A DNA stretch of 64,000 nt from contig NZ_CP070608.1 of assembly GCF_017068455.1 (NCBI RefSeq), positions 4,028,501-4,092,500 of the forward strand. The letters run 5' to 3'. Origin of the DNA: Fulvivirga lutea. Its GTDB lineage: Bacteria; Bacteroidota; Bacteroidia; Cytophagales; Cyclobacteriaceae. Below are positions 15,728-24,358 of the stretch, piece by piece. The notes beneath the pieces are model-generated. The model ran no database searches. It saw only the letters and a program-made list of their open reading frames with translations, and was not told the origin of the DNA. Numbering within the stretch: the first letter of the stretch is position 1; every line of letters begins with the position of its first letter. Made by a program: the position numbers and the translations under genes.

Positions 15728-18700
15728 TTAGTTTTTAACAATTCTAATTTGCTGTGCTGATTCTCCGCTGTTAATCATTAGAAGATAAACACCATTAGGA
15801 ATAGTTGAAATATCAGATTCAACAACGTCTCCATTTACTCTAAATGTATTCTGTTGTGCACGGCCAGAGAGATCAAATAATTGCAGCCCACTAATATCTC
15901 CAGCAAATCCTTTTATTTGAATTAGGTTAGAAGATGGGTTAGGGTATACCGTTACGGCATCTAATCTATTGCTGAGTCCCGTACTTGTAACAATTAATGC
16001 TACATCGTCTGAAATCTCACTGGAACAACCATCGATTGTTACCTGAACAGAATATATGCCTTCTGAATCAACGTTTAGGGTAGCACCCGTTGCTGATGCA
16101 ATGGCTTCTCCATTTAGGAACCATTGATTACCAGCGCTACTGCTTGATTCTAACTGAACAGACTCAGTGTTATCATTATTCACAGTAATTACCGGTTTCA
16201 TTGGGTTGATACAGAACGTTCTCGATACTGTTGGTGCAGCTAAAAATTCGCTGTTTCCTGCCTGATTAGCATCGATAGTTACAGATCCTGCAGCCAACAA
16301 TGTTACTTCACCAGCACTTGTTACATCCACTTTATCAGAGCTGGAAGAAAATGAAACATCCAACTGAGAAGAAGCAGTAGCAGTTAACGTAAACGGACTG
16401 TCGCCTAAGGTTTTATCTGCAATGGCCGGGAAGGTGATAGTTTGTGCTACTGGGTCTATTGGGTCAGCTGCAACAATAACTGTTCTAGTCACCTCATCTG
16501 CTGCATTTCCGGCAGCATCCATCACATTATAAGTTATGGTGTAGGTACCTGCTACACTTGTATCAACAACATCTCCTCCAACAACGATATCTTCTGTAAT
16601 ATCACCGTCTGTATCATCCGTTGCTGTTGCTCCGGCATCTGTATAGGTGTCGTTTAATGCAACGTTAACGGTAGCATCACCAATTAAAGTAATAACTGGC
16701 GGTGTAGTATCGCCTCCACCAACATCCATTGATTGATCAATATCATCGTAATAGAAAGTCCATGTAGGAGCATCTGTATCAGCAGCTCCCATAACTCCAT
16801 TATCGAATATTAGGGTTATCGCATTGGTTGCTACTAATCCTGATTCAGCACTAAAGTCAAATGTTAATTCCTCCCATGTGCCAGAACCTGAGTGACTAAC
16901 TACTCGCTCAATATTAGGTTGCTCTAATTTAAAGGTAACCGGCACTTCTCTAGAAGCCCAAACTTTCATTTTAAATACCTGACCTGCTGTGTAATCAATG
17001 TTGCCATCCAATACTAAAGTTGTTCCACCAAAATTTTGGTCAGGAAACTTTTGCATTTGTACTACTTTGGCACTGGTATTAATTCCTGAAGCATCAGGAT
17101 TATCTTCTATTGTTGAAGCACCACCGTTAAAATTATTCAATGTATAAGGACCACCTGCATCTTCGAAATCAACTGGGAAAGTAGCGGTTGTCGGGCCACT
17201 GCCTCCTATTTCCTGACTAATATCATCGTAATAGAAGGTCCAAAAATCTGGGTTTCCAGCTGCATCGCCAACTTCACCATTGTCAAAGAAAATAGACACC
17301 GCACCTGTAGCTCCTAAGCCCACCTCAGAACTGAAATCAAAAGTTAATTCTTCCCAGGTACTTGAACCCGTATGACTCACAATTCTGGTAATATCACCGC
17401 CCTGCTCTAATTTGAATGTAACTGGCACTTCTCTTGAAGCCCAGACTTTCATTTTAAACACTTGTCCCTCTGCATAATCAATGTTCGCATCTAAAGTAAG
17501 CGTTGTTCCACCAAAGTCAGCCGCCATAAACTTTTGCATACGTGCAACTTTAGCACTTGTATTGATCCCACCTGACTGTGGATTGTCAATCACAGCTGAG
17601 GTTCCACCACCAAAATCTCCAAATACGTAAGGTGCCCCATCATCTTCAAAATCCACAGGAAAAGCAGTTGCTGTTGGGCCACCGCCTTCGTCTTCAAGTG
17701 AATTAACACTTACGTCATCTATATACATTTCAATATTACAGCCAGTTACAGGGCCACATGCTGCTTGAAATTCTATTGATAGTCCTCTTGAAGGATCTAA
17801 AGTTCCCGCTGTTGTAATGTCTGCTGAAATAGTCTGCCAATCTCCTGTTAATGCGGGTAAGGTTATATCATGTCTCACAGCACCTGTTGTTTGTTCAGAA
17901 AATAGTGCTACATTAATAACAGCACCTGGCTGAGTAACAGTAGCCTTTATGTTAAAAGTTACTCTTACTTGATCTCCGGGCGATATCATGTCCGCCCCAA
18001 ATTGTTCTTGTTTCAACACGGGGGCAGATGCTGCAGGGCCACCTAAGGGATCTGCTACAAATGAAACAGCATAAGTACCACTATTTACATCTGTATCTGT
18101 TACTGATACACTTCCATTATTATCAAAAAATAACCAAGATGAACCATCTCCACCATTATCTTCAAATCCACCATTAATTACCAAATTAGGACCTAAGGTA
18201 GGCTCTTCTCCGCCTCCACCAGAGGTACAACTAACACAAACTATGTCATCCACATATAATATTCCTGTATTTGGCTTATTTCCAGCCTGACCCCCTACAT
18301 CAGGACGAATCAAAATTCTATTAGTCCCTGCAGGTGGCGTTCCTTGTATTGTAAATGTCACCTCTGTCCACTGATTTGCATTCGAAATTGTTTGAACATC
18401 CCCTACTGTTCCAGTAGAAGTTGTGCCTTGAAACTGCTCGACCTGAAAAAGTACATTAGATGATGCCACTGTTGAATATAATTTTGCCTTATAAACAATC
18501 GCCTGATCATCCATTACTCCATCTCCAAATACAAAACCTACACCTCCCCACCATTCATTCGTGCTTTGATAATTTATCTGATAAACATTGGCACTTGTGT
18601 TAATACCACCTGAAACAGGATTAGAAACCAATTGACCAGTTAACTGTCCATCTGATGAAAATTGAGATGCAATTACACCATCAAGCGCATTTTCGAAATC

Positions 18701-20515
18701 CAATAAAGTAACTCCTGATCCTACAATCACTGTTCTTGTTACTTCCTCTGCCGCATTTCCAGCTGCGTCCATAACATTATACGTTATCACATAAGTACCC
18801 TCTACACTTGTATCCACTGCATCACCTCCAACAACAATATCTCCTGTAATATCTCCATCAGTATCATCTGTTGCTGTGGCTCCTGCATCTGTATATGGAT
18901 CATCAACAGCTAAAGTTACCGTTGCATCACCGAGCAAAGTGATTACAGGAGGTGTAGTGTCTCCACCACCTCCAGCTTCAGAAAGTGTTAAATTATCTAT
19001 GATAATATTTGCACCTTCTCCACTTACAGCAGAAACTGTTGCGATTCTTATCCGAAATAAAAAGAAAGCTGGGTTAGTATCTTCAACTGGTCTTTCAAAG
19101 GTTAATGTACTATAGCCTGAACTATTTAAAGTCAATTCATCAATTTCTTCAGTGTGAAGTGTACTGCCTGGACCAACTTGCCATATAACCTGAACATTAG
19201 TGTTATTTAAAGCAATATCTCCTAATTTTACATCGACAGATAATTCCAACGCACTTGCTGAAATAGTACCCAGAGCTGCTCCTTCGGCATAAAACTCCTG
19301 CCACAAGTATGCTCTAGCTGCATCTGGGTCTCCATCATTATATCCGGAGAATTCAAGTGCTCCGCCTGTGGCACCACCTTCATCGACCCACATAAATGTT
19401 ACTTCGTCTGGGTTAGCTGCAGCGCCATCTAAAGCTTCCCAACCGTCATCAGCAGTATTATCGTCAAAAGTTTCAGAGAAAAGTACTGAGGGTGTACCAC
19501 CGCCACCATCTACTTCATAGACAATGTCATCCAACCAAATTGTGTAAATTCCTTCATCAGCACCTTCGGCAAAATGAAAAAGCCCTTTATTAGCTGTTAA
19601 TACAGATGGGTCTGTAGGTACGATTGTAAACTGCTGCCATTCTGTTGTTAAAGCTAAATTTGTAACTTCTGTTTGATTTACTGTGGTCACATTGTCATTT
19701 CCAACACCTGCTACGTTTAAAGTAGCCGCTTTACTAGCTTTAGCCCAAAAAGTCAATTTATCATAGCCAGAAACATCGCGACCAGGATCCACAACAAAAG
19801 CTCCGCCTGTGTATTCGGCTGCAGGAACTTCAATCTGTAAGGAAGAGGTTCCAGTATGCGATTCTGAAGTTACAACTGATACATCATTAATTGATCCTCC
19901 AAATGCCACAAAGCTTACTCCTGTTCCAAAGTCATCATCGAATACGACCGGATCGGTTTCTCCACCTCCGCCACCACCAGCACCCATTGTAATGGTCACG
20001 TTATCAAAGTATGCATCTACTGTGCACGGGTCGGATCCACAGCCAGCTTTAAGCTGTAAGGTTATCCCTCCACTAACATCTGGACCCGTAGTGGTAGTAT
20101 AACTGTAAGAAGTCCAGGTTTCTGTTGGAAAGATTGGCCCGCCAGATAAAATCTCAGACTTAGATGTACCTCCTCCACTTAGCTCAGAAAATAATTCCGG
20201 GAATACTACTCCACCTGCACCTGTGAGGGTTCCATACATATCAAACGTTATTGTAACACTTGTATTTGGTGTTACAGATACATCTGAAAGGTTAGCCTGT
20301 TTAATTAAAACTTCTTGTGCCTGACCTGCAGACAACTTACCAGAAAATGTACCAGCTTGAGCCTGTTCTGTTGTTACAGCAAAAGTACCGCCAAGTTCAG
20401 AAACAGTCCAACCTGTATTATCTCCTGTCTCAAAATCTCCATTGACCGCTAAATCTTGCGCTGTTAGCATAACTGATACCAGCGTAGCCCCGATCAAGAG
20501 TATAAAATTTTTCAT
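15728..20515 (-). CDS. Large T9SS-exported protein with seven CBM-like modules
   Basis: The 1595-residue protein has a signal peptide (residues 1-19) and seven jelly-roll, carbohydrate-binding-like modules. They start near residues 20 (LAVNGDFETGDNTGW), 190, 340, 600, 770 (VINGGFEDNG), 950 and 1108. Two DUF5011-type Ig domains (TPPVITLLGDATVTL ... YTDAGATATDDTDGDITG) lie at about 515-595 and 1265-1345. One QTITF repeat (about 1357-1435), an Ig-like domain (NQWFLNG) and a T9SS tail (YPNPSSNLIQIKG) end the protein. Glycine-rich linkers (GGGGG) join modules. I see no catalytic domain, so I infer a secreted or surface glycan-binding scaffold. The GH16 enzyme just downstream shares its C-terminal three-module block, which suggests they act on the same polysaccharide. 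Confidence 0.88.
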   Translation of the reverse strand: MKNFILLIGATLVSVMLTAQDLAVNGDFETGDNTGWTVSELGGTFAVTTEQAQAGTFSGKLSAGQAQEVLIKQANLSDVSVTPNTSVTITFDMYGTLTGAGGVVFPELFSELSGGGTSKSEILSGGPIFPTETWTSYSYTTTTGPDVSGGITLQLKAGCGSDPCTVDAYFDNVTITMGAGGGGGGETDPVVFDDDFGTGVSFVAFGGSINDVSVVTSESHTGTSSLQIEVPAAEYTGGAFVVDPGRDVSGYDKLTFWAKASKAATLNVAGVGNDNVTTVNQTEVTNLALTTEWQQFTIVPTDPSVLTANKGLFHFAEGADEGIYTIWLDDIVYEVDGGGGTPSVLFSETFDDNTADDGWEALDGAAANPDEVTFMWVDEGGATGGALEFSGYNDGDPDAARAYLWQEFYAEGAALGTISASALELSVDVKLGDIALNNTNVQVIWQVGPGSTLHTEEIDELTLNSSGYSTLTFERPVEDTNPAFFLFRIRIATVSAVSGEGANIIIDNLTLSEAGGGGDTTPPVITLLGDATVTLAVDDPYTDAGATATDDTDGDITGDIVVGGDAVDTSVEGTYVITYNVMDAAGNAAEEVTRTVIVGSGVTLLDFENALDGVIASQFSSDGQLTGQLVSNPVSGGINTSANVYQINYQSTNEWWGGVGFVFGDGVMDDQAIVYKAKLYSTVASSNVLFQVEQFQGTTSTGTVGDVQTISNANQWTEVTFTIQGTPPAGTNRILIRPDVGGQAGNKPNTGILYVDDIVCVSCTSGGGGEEPTLGPNLVINGGFEDNGGDGSSWLFFDNNGSVSVTDTDVNSGTYAVSFVADPLGGPAASAPVLKQEQFGADMISPGDQVRVTFNIKATVTQPGAVINVALFSEQTTGAVRHDITLPALTGDWQTISADITTAGTLDPSRGLSIEFQAACGPVTGCNIEMYIDDVSVNSLEDEGGGPTATAFPVDFEDDGAPYVFGDFGGGTSAVIDNPQSGGINTSAKVARMQKFMAADFGGTTLTLDANIDYAEGQVFKMKVWASREVPVTFKLEQGGDITRIVSHTGSSTWEELTFDFSSEVGLGATGAVSIFFDNGEVGDAAGNPDFWTFYYDDISQEIGGSGPTTATFPVDFEDAGGPYTLNNFNGGASTIEDNPDASGINTSAKVVQMQKFPDQNFGGTTLVLDGNIDYTAGQVFKMKVWASREVPVTFKLEQPNIERVVSHSGSGTWEELTFDFSAESGLVATNAITLIFDNGVMGAADTDAPTWTFYYDDIDQSMDVGGGDTTPPVITLIGDATVNVALNDTYTDAGATATDDTDGDITEDIVVGGDVVDTSVAGTYTITYNVMDAAGNAADEVTRTVIVAADPIDPVAQTITFPAIADKTLGDSPFTLTATASSQLDVSFSSSSDKVDVTSAGEVTLLAAGSVTIDANQAGNSEFLAAPTVSRTFCINPMKPVITVNNDNTESVQLESSSSAGNQWFLNGEAIASATGATLNVDSEGIYSVQVTIDGCSSEISDDVALIVTSTGLSNRLDAVTVYPNPSSNLIQIKGFAGDISGLQLFDLSGRAQQNTFRVNGDVVESDISTIPNGVYLLMINSGESAQQIRIVKN

Positions 20516-20879
20516 AGGTTATTATTTTGTTATAATTTTTTTTAAAATCGCTATGCAATCGATTTATATTTCATTGCAAACGATTACTGTATTTGTTGAT
20601 CAACATCGCAAAATGTCAAATGTTATAAATACAGTATCTCTAATCTAGCGCTCAAATAGGCCTCATTCCTAAAAAAGGACTACATCAATTTTCTAAAACT
20701 ACTACTACAAAATTGTTGGGGAATGTTGTTTATTCGGATTTTAGGCAGGAAAAAACCCTACAAAACACTGAACAATCAAATAAAATTGATTTTTAGTGCA
20801 TTCTTTAATCGCCTTACTTAATGGAGAGGTTGATGCTGCCTACTAGGATGGTTTTTGTTTACTATTGGTATAAATAAGT
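20516..20879. promoter_or_regulatory. 364-bp gene-free region with operator-like repeats
   Basis: This holds the upstream region of the 1595-residue protein gene and the downstream region of the DUF4421 gene. Two 11-bp direct repeats, TGCAATCGATT (20554-20564) and TGCAAACGATT (20575-20585), lie exactly 21 bp apart. The second, extended to TGCAAACGATTACT, matches most of the LacI/CcpA-type operator pattern TGWNANCGNTNWCA. A perfect 12-bp palindrome TGTTGATCAACA lies at 20594-20605. All sit 40-90 bp upstream of the gene start. A weak hairpin (AATCAA/TTGATT) near 20776-20793 may end the DUF4421 transcript. I see no gene or RNA in the remainder. Confidence 0.5.
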
Positions 20880-21941
20880 TTAAAAAAGGCTCTTCTTCAT
20901 GATGCCCTTTTCCTTGATTCTAAAACCCACAAAGAATTTTATATTACCAGAGGCACTTGCAATATTGGCATTATCGAGCTTTGCTGAAACTACTTGAAAA
21001 AAACCTGAAGCTCCTGCAAAAAATTGCGGTCCGTTATACCCAAAGCCTCCTCGAAAATTAAAAACCGGTCTAAAACCGATATTCTCTTCAGAGAAATCGC
21101 CACGATTGTAGGCTGTCCATAAATGCCCTGGCCCAAGTGATAAAGCCCCATTAATATAAAAATTGTTTTGCGTGAGCGTGTAAGTATAACCAGGCATTAA
21201 TGCCAGTGTAGTAACTCGCATACGCTTTAAATCATCATTTAAAGGAAAGGCCGCTTGTGCTGATGGCGGTATTAAGGTAGAGTCCGCTGAAAATCTAAAA
21301 TTGGACACGAAAAAGGAAAGAAGAAATGACCCTTGATTTTTGAGCTGCCTATCCGCTTGTGTATAAGGTGATCGGAACGAGAATTTCTTATGATTAAAAA
21401 TATAAAAGCCATTAAACTGAAAATACCTCAGTGACAGGTCATCTCTAATAGGATATGGATCGCCACTTTGCCAGTCGGAGAAATGGTTTTGTGGGTCTTC
21501 CATGTACATGCCATTGTATCGCTGAAAGGCAACATCTGCGCCCCACTTTTTGGCATAAATGTTCGTTTGAAAATCGAATGATTCTGTTTTTCCAAATATG
21601 TCTGCCGGGACTTTTTCTTCATCCTGAGGCAATTTAAACGAAAGCTCAATGTTCAAGTCAAACGCATAAATGCCGAATCCCATAAAATTATTAGAACTTG
21701 GCGAGTAGCGTATGTCCGGAACATTCTGGTTTTCATCAGTTATATCAAGATTAAGCGTACGCAGCGTAACGATTGGCTTGATGTACCATTGATCGTGCCG
21801 CTCCTCGATGTAAAGTTTTCGGTTGGCTGTGTACTCCTCTTTATTAGCTTCGGCTAATGAATCCAAATAAGCTAATTGCCCAAATGTACTATGGCATAAT
21901 GCACACAGACCAATAATACATATGATCTTGAGCGCTTTCAA
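20880..21941 (-). CDS. DUF4421-family outer-membrane beta-barrel protein
   Basis: The 353-residue protein has a signal peptide (MKALKIICIIGLCALCHSTFG) and then alternating amphipathic strands typical of an outer-membrane barrel, for example FQFNGFYIFNHKKFSFRSP, LLSFFVSNFRFS, LALMPGYTYTLTQNNFYING and FNFRGGFGYNGPQFFAGASG. The sequence fits the DUF4421 family of Bacteroidota (W-x-x-D-x-x-FQR-x-x-GMY and the Y-x-F-x-GFYIFN motifs). No activity is known for the family. It is the last gene of lon-porQ-hslU, 2 bp after the hslU stop, which suggests a link to outer-membrane protein handling, but that is inference. Confidence 0.75.
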   Translation of the reverse strand: MKALKIICIIGLCALCHSTFGQLAYLDSLAEANKEEYTANRKLYIEERHDQWYIKPIVTLRTLNLDITDENQNVPDIRYSPSSNNFMGFGIYAFDLNIELSFKLPQDEEKVPADIFGKTESFDFQTNIYAKKWGADVAFQRYNGMYMEDPQNHFSDWQSGDPYPIRDDLSLRYFQFNGFYIFNHKKFSFRSPYTQADRQLKNQGSFLLSFFVSNFRFSADSTLIPPSAQAAFPLNDDLKRMRVTTLALMPGYTYTLTQNNFYINGALSLGPGHLWTAYNRGDFSEENIGFRPVFNFRGGFGYNGPQFFAGASGFFQVVSAKLDNANIASASGNIKFFVGFRIKEKGIMKKSLF

Positions 21942-21943
21942 TC

Positions 21944-23335
21944 TTACAAAATGAATTCGCTCAGATCTTTATTTTTAACCAACCCGCTTAATTTCTCCTT
22001 CACCAACTCTCTAGTAATAACTATTTTGGCATTCGGTCCAATCTTATCCGGTACATCAAATAAAAATTCATTTAAGAGCCTGCTCATTACTGTGTGAAGC
22101 CTTCTGGCTCCAATATTCTCAACCTCAGCGTTGATATCAAAGGCTGTCTGAGCTATTTCATCCAGCGCATCTTCCTGGAAGGTAAGTTCTACTTCTTCTG
22201 ACTCAAGTAGTGCCATATATTGCTTGGTAAGCGCATTTTTAGGCTCCATTAAAATATGGAAGAAATCATCTTTTGTTAAGTTTTCTAATTCCACTCTGAT
22301 AGGAAATCTACCTTGTAGTTCCGGGATTAGATCCGATGGCTTGGCCACGTGAAATGCCCCAGCTGCAATAAATAAGATATGATCCGATTTGATTATTCCA
22401 TACTTGGTGTTAATGGCACTTCCTTCCACGATAGGCAGTAAATCTCTTTGAACACCTTCCCTACTTACATCCGCACCACTCTTCTGGCCACCACTCTTTG
22501 CTATTTTATCAATCTCATCAATAAATATTATTCCCGTGTTTTCCGCTCTTCTGATGGCCGTTTCTTTCACTTCGTCCATATCTATCAATTTCTGAGACTC
22601 CTCATCAATTAATATTTTTCTGGCTTCAGCGATAGTTACTTTCCGCTTTTTAGATTTCTTAGGCATCATGTTGCCTATCATCTCCTGCAGATTAATCATG
22701 GAAGATTCATCCATGGCACCACCACCGATCATGCCTATTCCACTACCAGCAGGCTTCTGAACATTGATGTCAATCTTTCGATCTTCTAATTCGCCATTTC
22801 TGATCTTTTCTCTAAATCGTTCTCTGGTTCTTTCATTTAACTCCTGCTCTGATTTAGGCTCTGCATCAGAATTTTCTTCCGATGTGCTTTTTGACACACC
22901 ATTTGTTCTCATTGGCGGAATGAGTGCATCGAGTATGATATCTTCTACAATTTGTTCAGCTCTCAACTTCACTTCCTCTTTCTTCTCTGACTTTACCATA
23001 TTCACTGACTGTTCCACTAAGTCGCGAACCATACTCTCCACATCTCGGCCCACATAACCCACCTCGGTAAACTTAGATGCTTCAACTTTGGTAAATGGTG
23101 CATTTGCAATCTTGGCCAGCCGTCTGGCAATCTCTGTTTTACCTACGCCTGTGGCTCCAATCATCAGAATATTATTAGGAACAATTTCTGACTGCATCTC
23201 TGATTTTACATTCATCCTTCGCCATCGGTTTCTCAACGCAATGGCTACATTTCTTTTCGCATCACCTTGCCCAATAATGTATTTATCAAGCTCTGCTACA
23301 ATTTCTTTAGGTGTTAAATATTTATTTGAATTCAT
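21944..23335 (-). CDS. hslU: HslU, ATPase subunit of the HslUV protease
   Basis: HslU is a AAA+ unfoldase that feeds proteins to the HslV peptidase in the cytoplasm. The 463-residue protein has the usual length, Walker A GATGVGKT (residues 60-67), the family's intermediate domain (about 110-240), Walker B IIFIDEIDK, and sensor and arginine-finger regions near LQGRFPIRVEL and NIGARRLHT. It ends in LSEFIL, the kind of C-terminal tail that docks into HslV. Unlike in Proteobacteria, no hslV is adjacent; the neighbours are porQ (5 bp upstream) and a DUF4421 gene (2 bp downstream). The start ATG at 23335 is supported by the conserved MNSNKYLTPKEIVAELDKYI opening. Confidence 0.97.
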   Translation of the reverse strand: MNSNKYLTPKEIVAELDKYIIGQGDAKRNVAIALRNRWRRMNVKSEMQSEIVPNNILMIGATGVGKTEIARRLAKIANAPFTKVEASKFTEVGYVGRDVESMVRDLVEQSVNMVKSEKKEEVKLRAEQIVEDIILDALIPPMRTNGVSKSTSEENSDAEPKSEQELNERTRERFREKIRNGELEDRKIDINVQKPAGSGIGMIGGGAMDESSMINLQEMIGNMMPKKSKKRKVTIAEARKILIDEESQKLIDMDEVKETAIRRAENTGIIFIDEIDKIAKSGGQKSGADVSREGVQRDLLPIVEGSAINTKYGIIKSDHILFIAAGAFHVAKPSDLIPELQGRFPIRVELENLTKDDFFHILMEPKNALTKQYMALLESEEVELTFQEDALDEIAQTAFDINAEVENIGARRLHTVMSRLLNEFLFDVPDKIGPNAKIVITRELVKEKLSGLVKNKDLSEFIL

Positions 23336-23340
23336 ATAAT

Positions 23341-24354
23341 TTAACTTCTTCTATTCTTAAAAATCTTATTAGTATTAGCCGTGAGCGTAAAGCTATTGGA
23401 CCCGCCTGCGGCATGATAACCACCACGACTATACGAAAATTCAAAGGCTTTTACTCTAAACATCAGTCCGAACGAAAACCCTGCTCCTCCGCCTGTATCC
23501 GGTAATTTTAACTCCTGCCTCACTAAGTGATTATACCCAAAACGAAGGTTAATGTTTTTAGATAACAACAATTCTACCCCAACGTTCACATGTCTCAGTG
23601 CATTATCCAACTCTCCGGGCTCTTCTTCATCTGCAGTATTATTAGGGTCAAAATAGGAAATATTGCCATCAGTAAGATTATAACCCGTTAATGAAAACCG
23701 AAAAGGCATGTGTTCGGGTTTGATTGTTGTTCCAACCTGAATATCGAAAGGTAATTTTGAATCACTATCATCGGAATAATCCTGAAGAATAAAACCAACA
23801 TTTTTAAAGACTAATCCAAAAGTAACCTGCTTGCTAGGGTGGCTAAAAACACCTCCTAAATCCATCGCCAATGCCGAGGAATTAAATCCACCAATATTAG
23901 AATTGAGGAATTTTAAAGAGGCCCCTAATGTAAACACCCCTATCGTATGGTTTCGCCCTAAAATTAATTGCGTTTCACCGGAATCAAAGGTTCCTAAGTC
24001 TGCTCCGGTAGCATCGTAGCTATCGAATTCGCCATAATCCAAATGATTAACCCCCAGAAACCATGAGCCCAACTTCCCAAAATCATGCTGATAGATGGCT
24101 GTTACTATTCCTGCATCAGCAAAATAATCCAAATAGGAAAATGAAGCTAAGCCACTTAACGTATCTCCGCTTAAAGCGGGATTTGAAAAGGCTAAATTCA
24201 CATCTTCATTTGCCAAGGAGACGTTCACCCCTCCTAGCCCAACTAAGCGGGTGTTTGACGGAATATTTGTAAACGTGTAGGAAGTTTGACCTCCTATTTG
24301 AGCGGAAGCAAAAAAAGGTATTAGTAAAGCAAATACAATTAATTTGTAACCCAT
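23341..24354 (-). CDS. porQ: PorQ, outer-membrane component of the type IX secretion system
   Basis: The 337-residue protein begins with a signal peptide (YKLIVFALLIPFFASA) and continues as a predicted outer-membrane barrel of the PorQ type. Family-like motifs are GLGGVNVSLAN-D, FSNPALSG near residue 60, a DYF-D-G segment, FDSGETQLILG, and a C-terminal FEFSYSRGGYHAAGGSNSFT. PorQ takes part in the attachment-complex side of T9SS, which exports proteins bearing sorting tails such as the three large proteins upstream in this window. The gene lies 4 bp after lon and 5 bp before hslU, so the three are almost certainly cotranscribed. The assignment is from motifs recalled for the family, with no alignment run. 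Confidence 0.85.
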   Translation of the reverse strand: MGYKLIVFALLIPFFASAQIGGQTSYTFTNIPSNTRLVGLGGVNVSLANEDVNLAFSNPALSGDTLSGLASFSYLDYFADAGIVTAIYQHDFGKLGSWFLGVNHLDYGEFDSYDATGADLGTFDSGETQLILGRNHTIGVFTLGASLKFLNSNIGGFNSSALAMDLGGVFSHPSKQVTFGLVFKNVGFILQDYSDDSDSKLPFDIQVGTTIKPEHMPFRFSLTGYNLTDGNISYFDPNNTADEEEPGELDNALRHVNVGVELLLSKNINLRFGYNHLVRQELKLPDTGGGAGFSFGLMFRVKAFEFSYSRGGYHAAGGSNSFTLTANTNKIFKNRRS

Positions 24355-24358
24355 ACTG

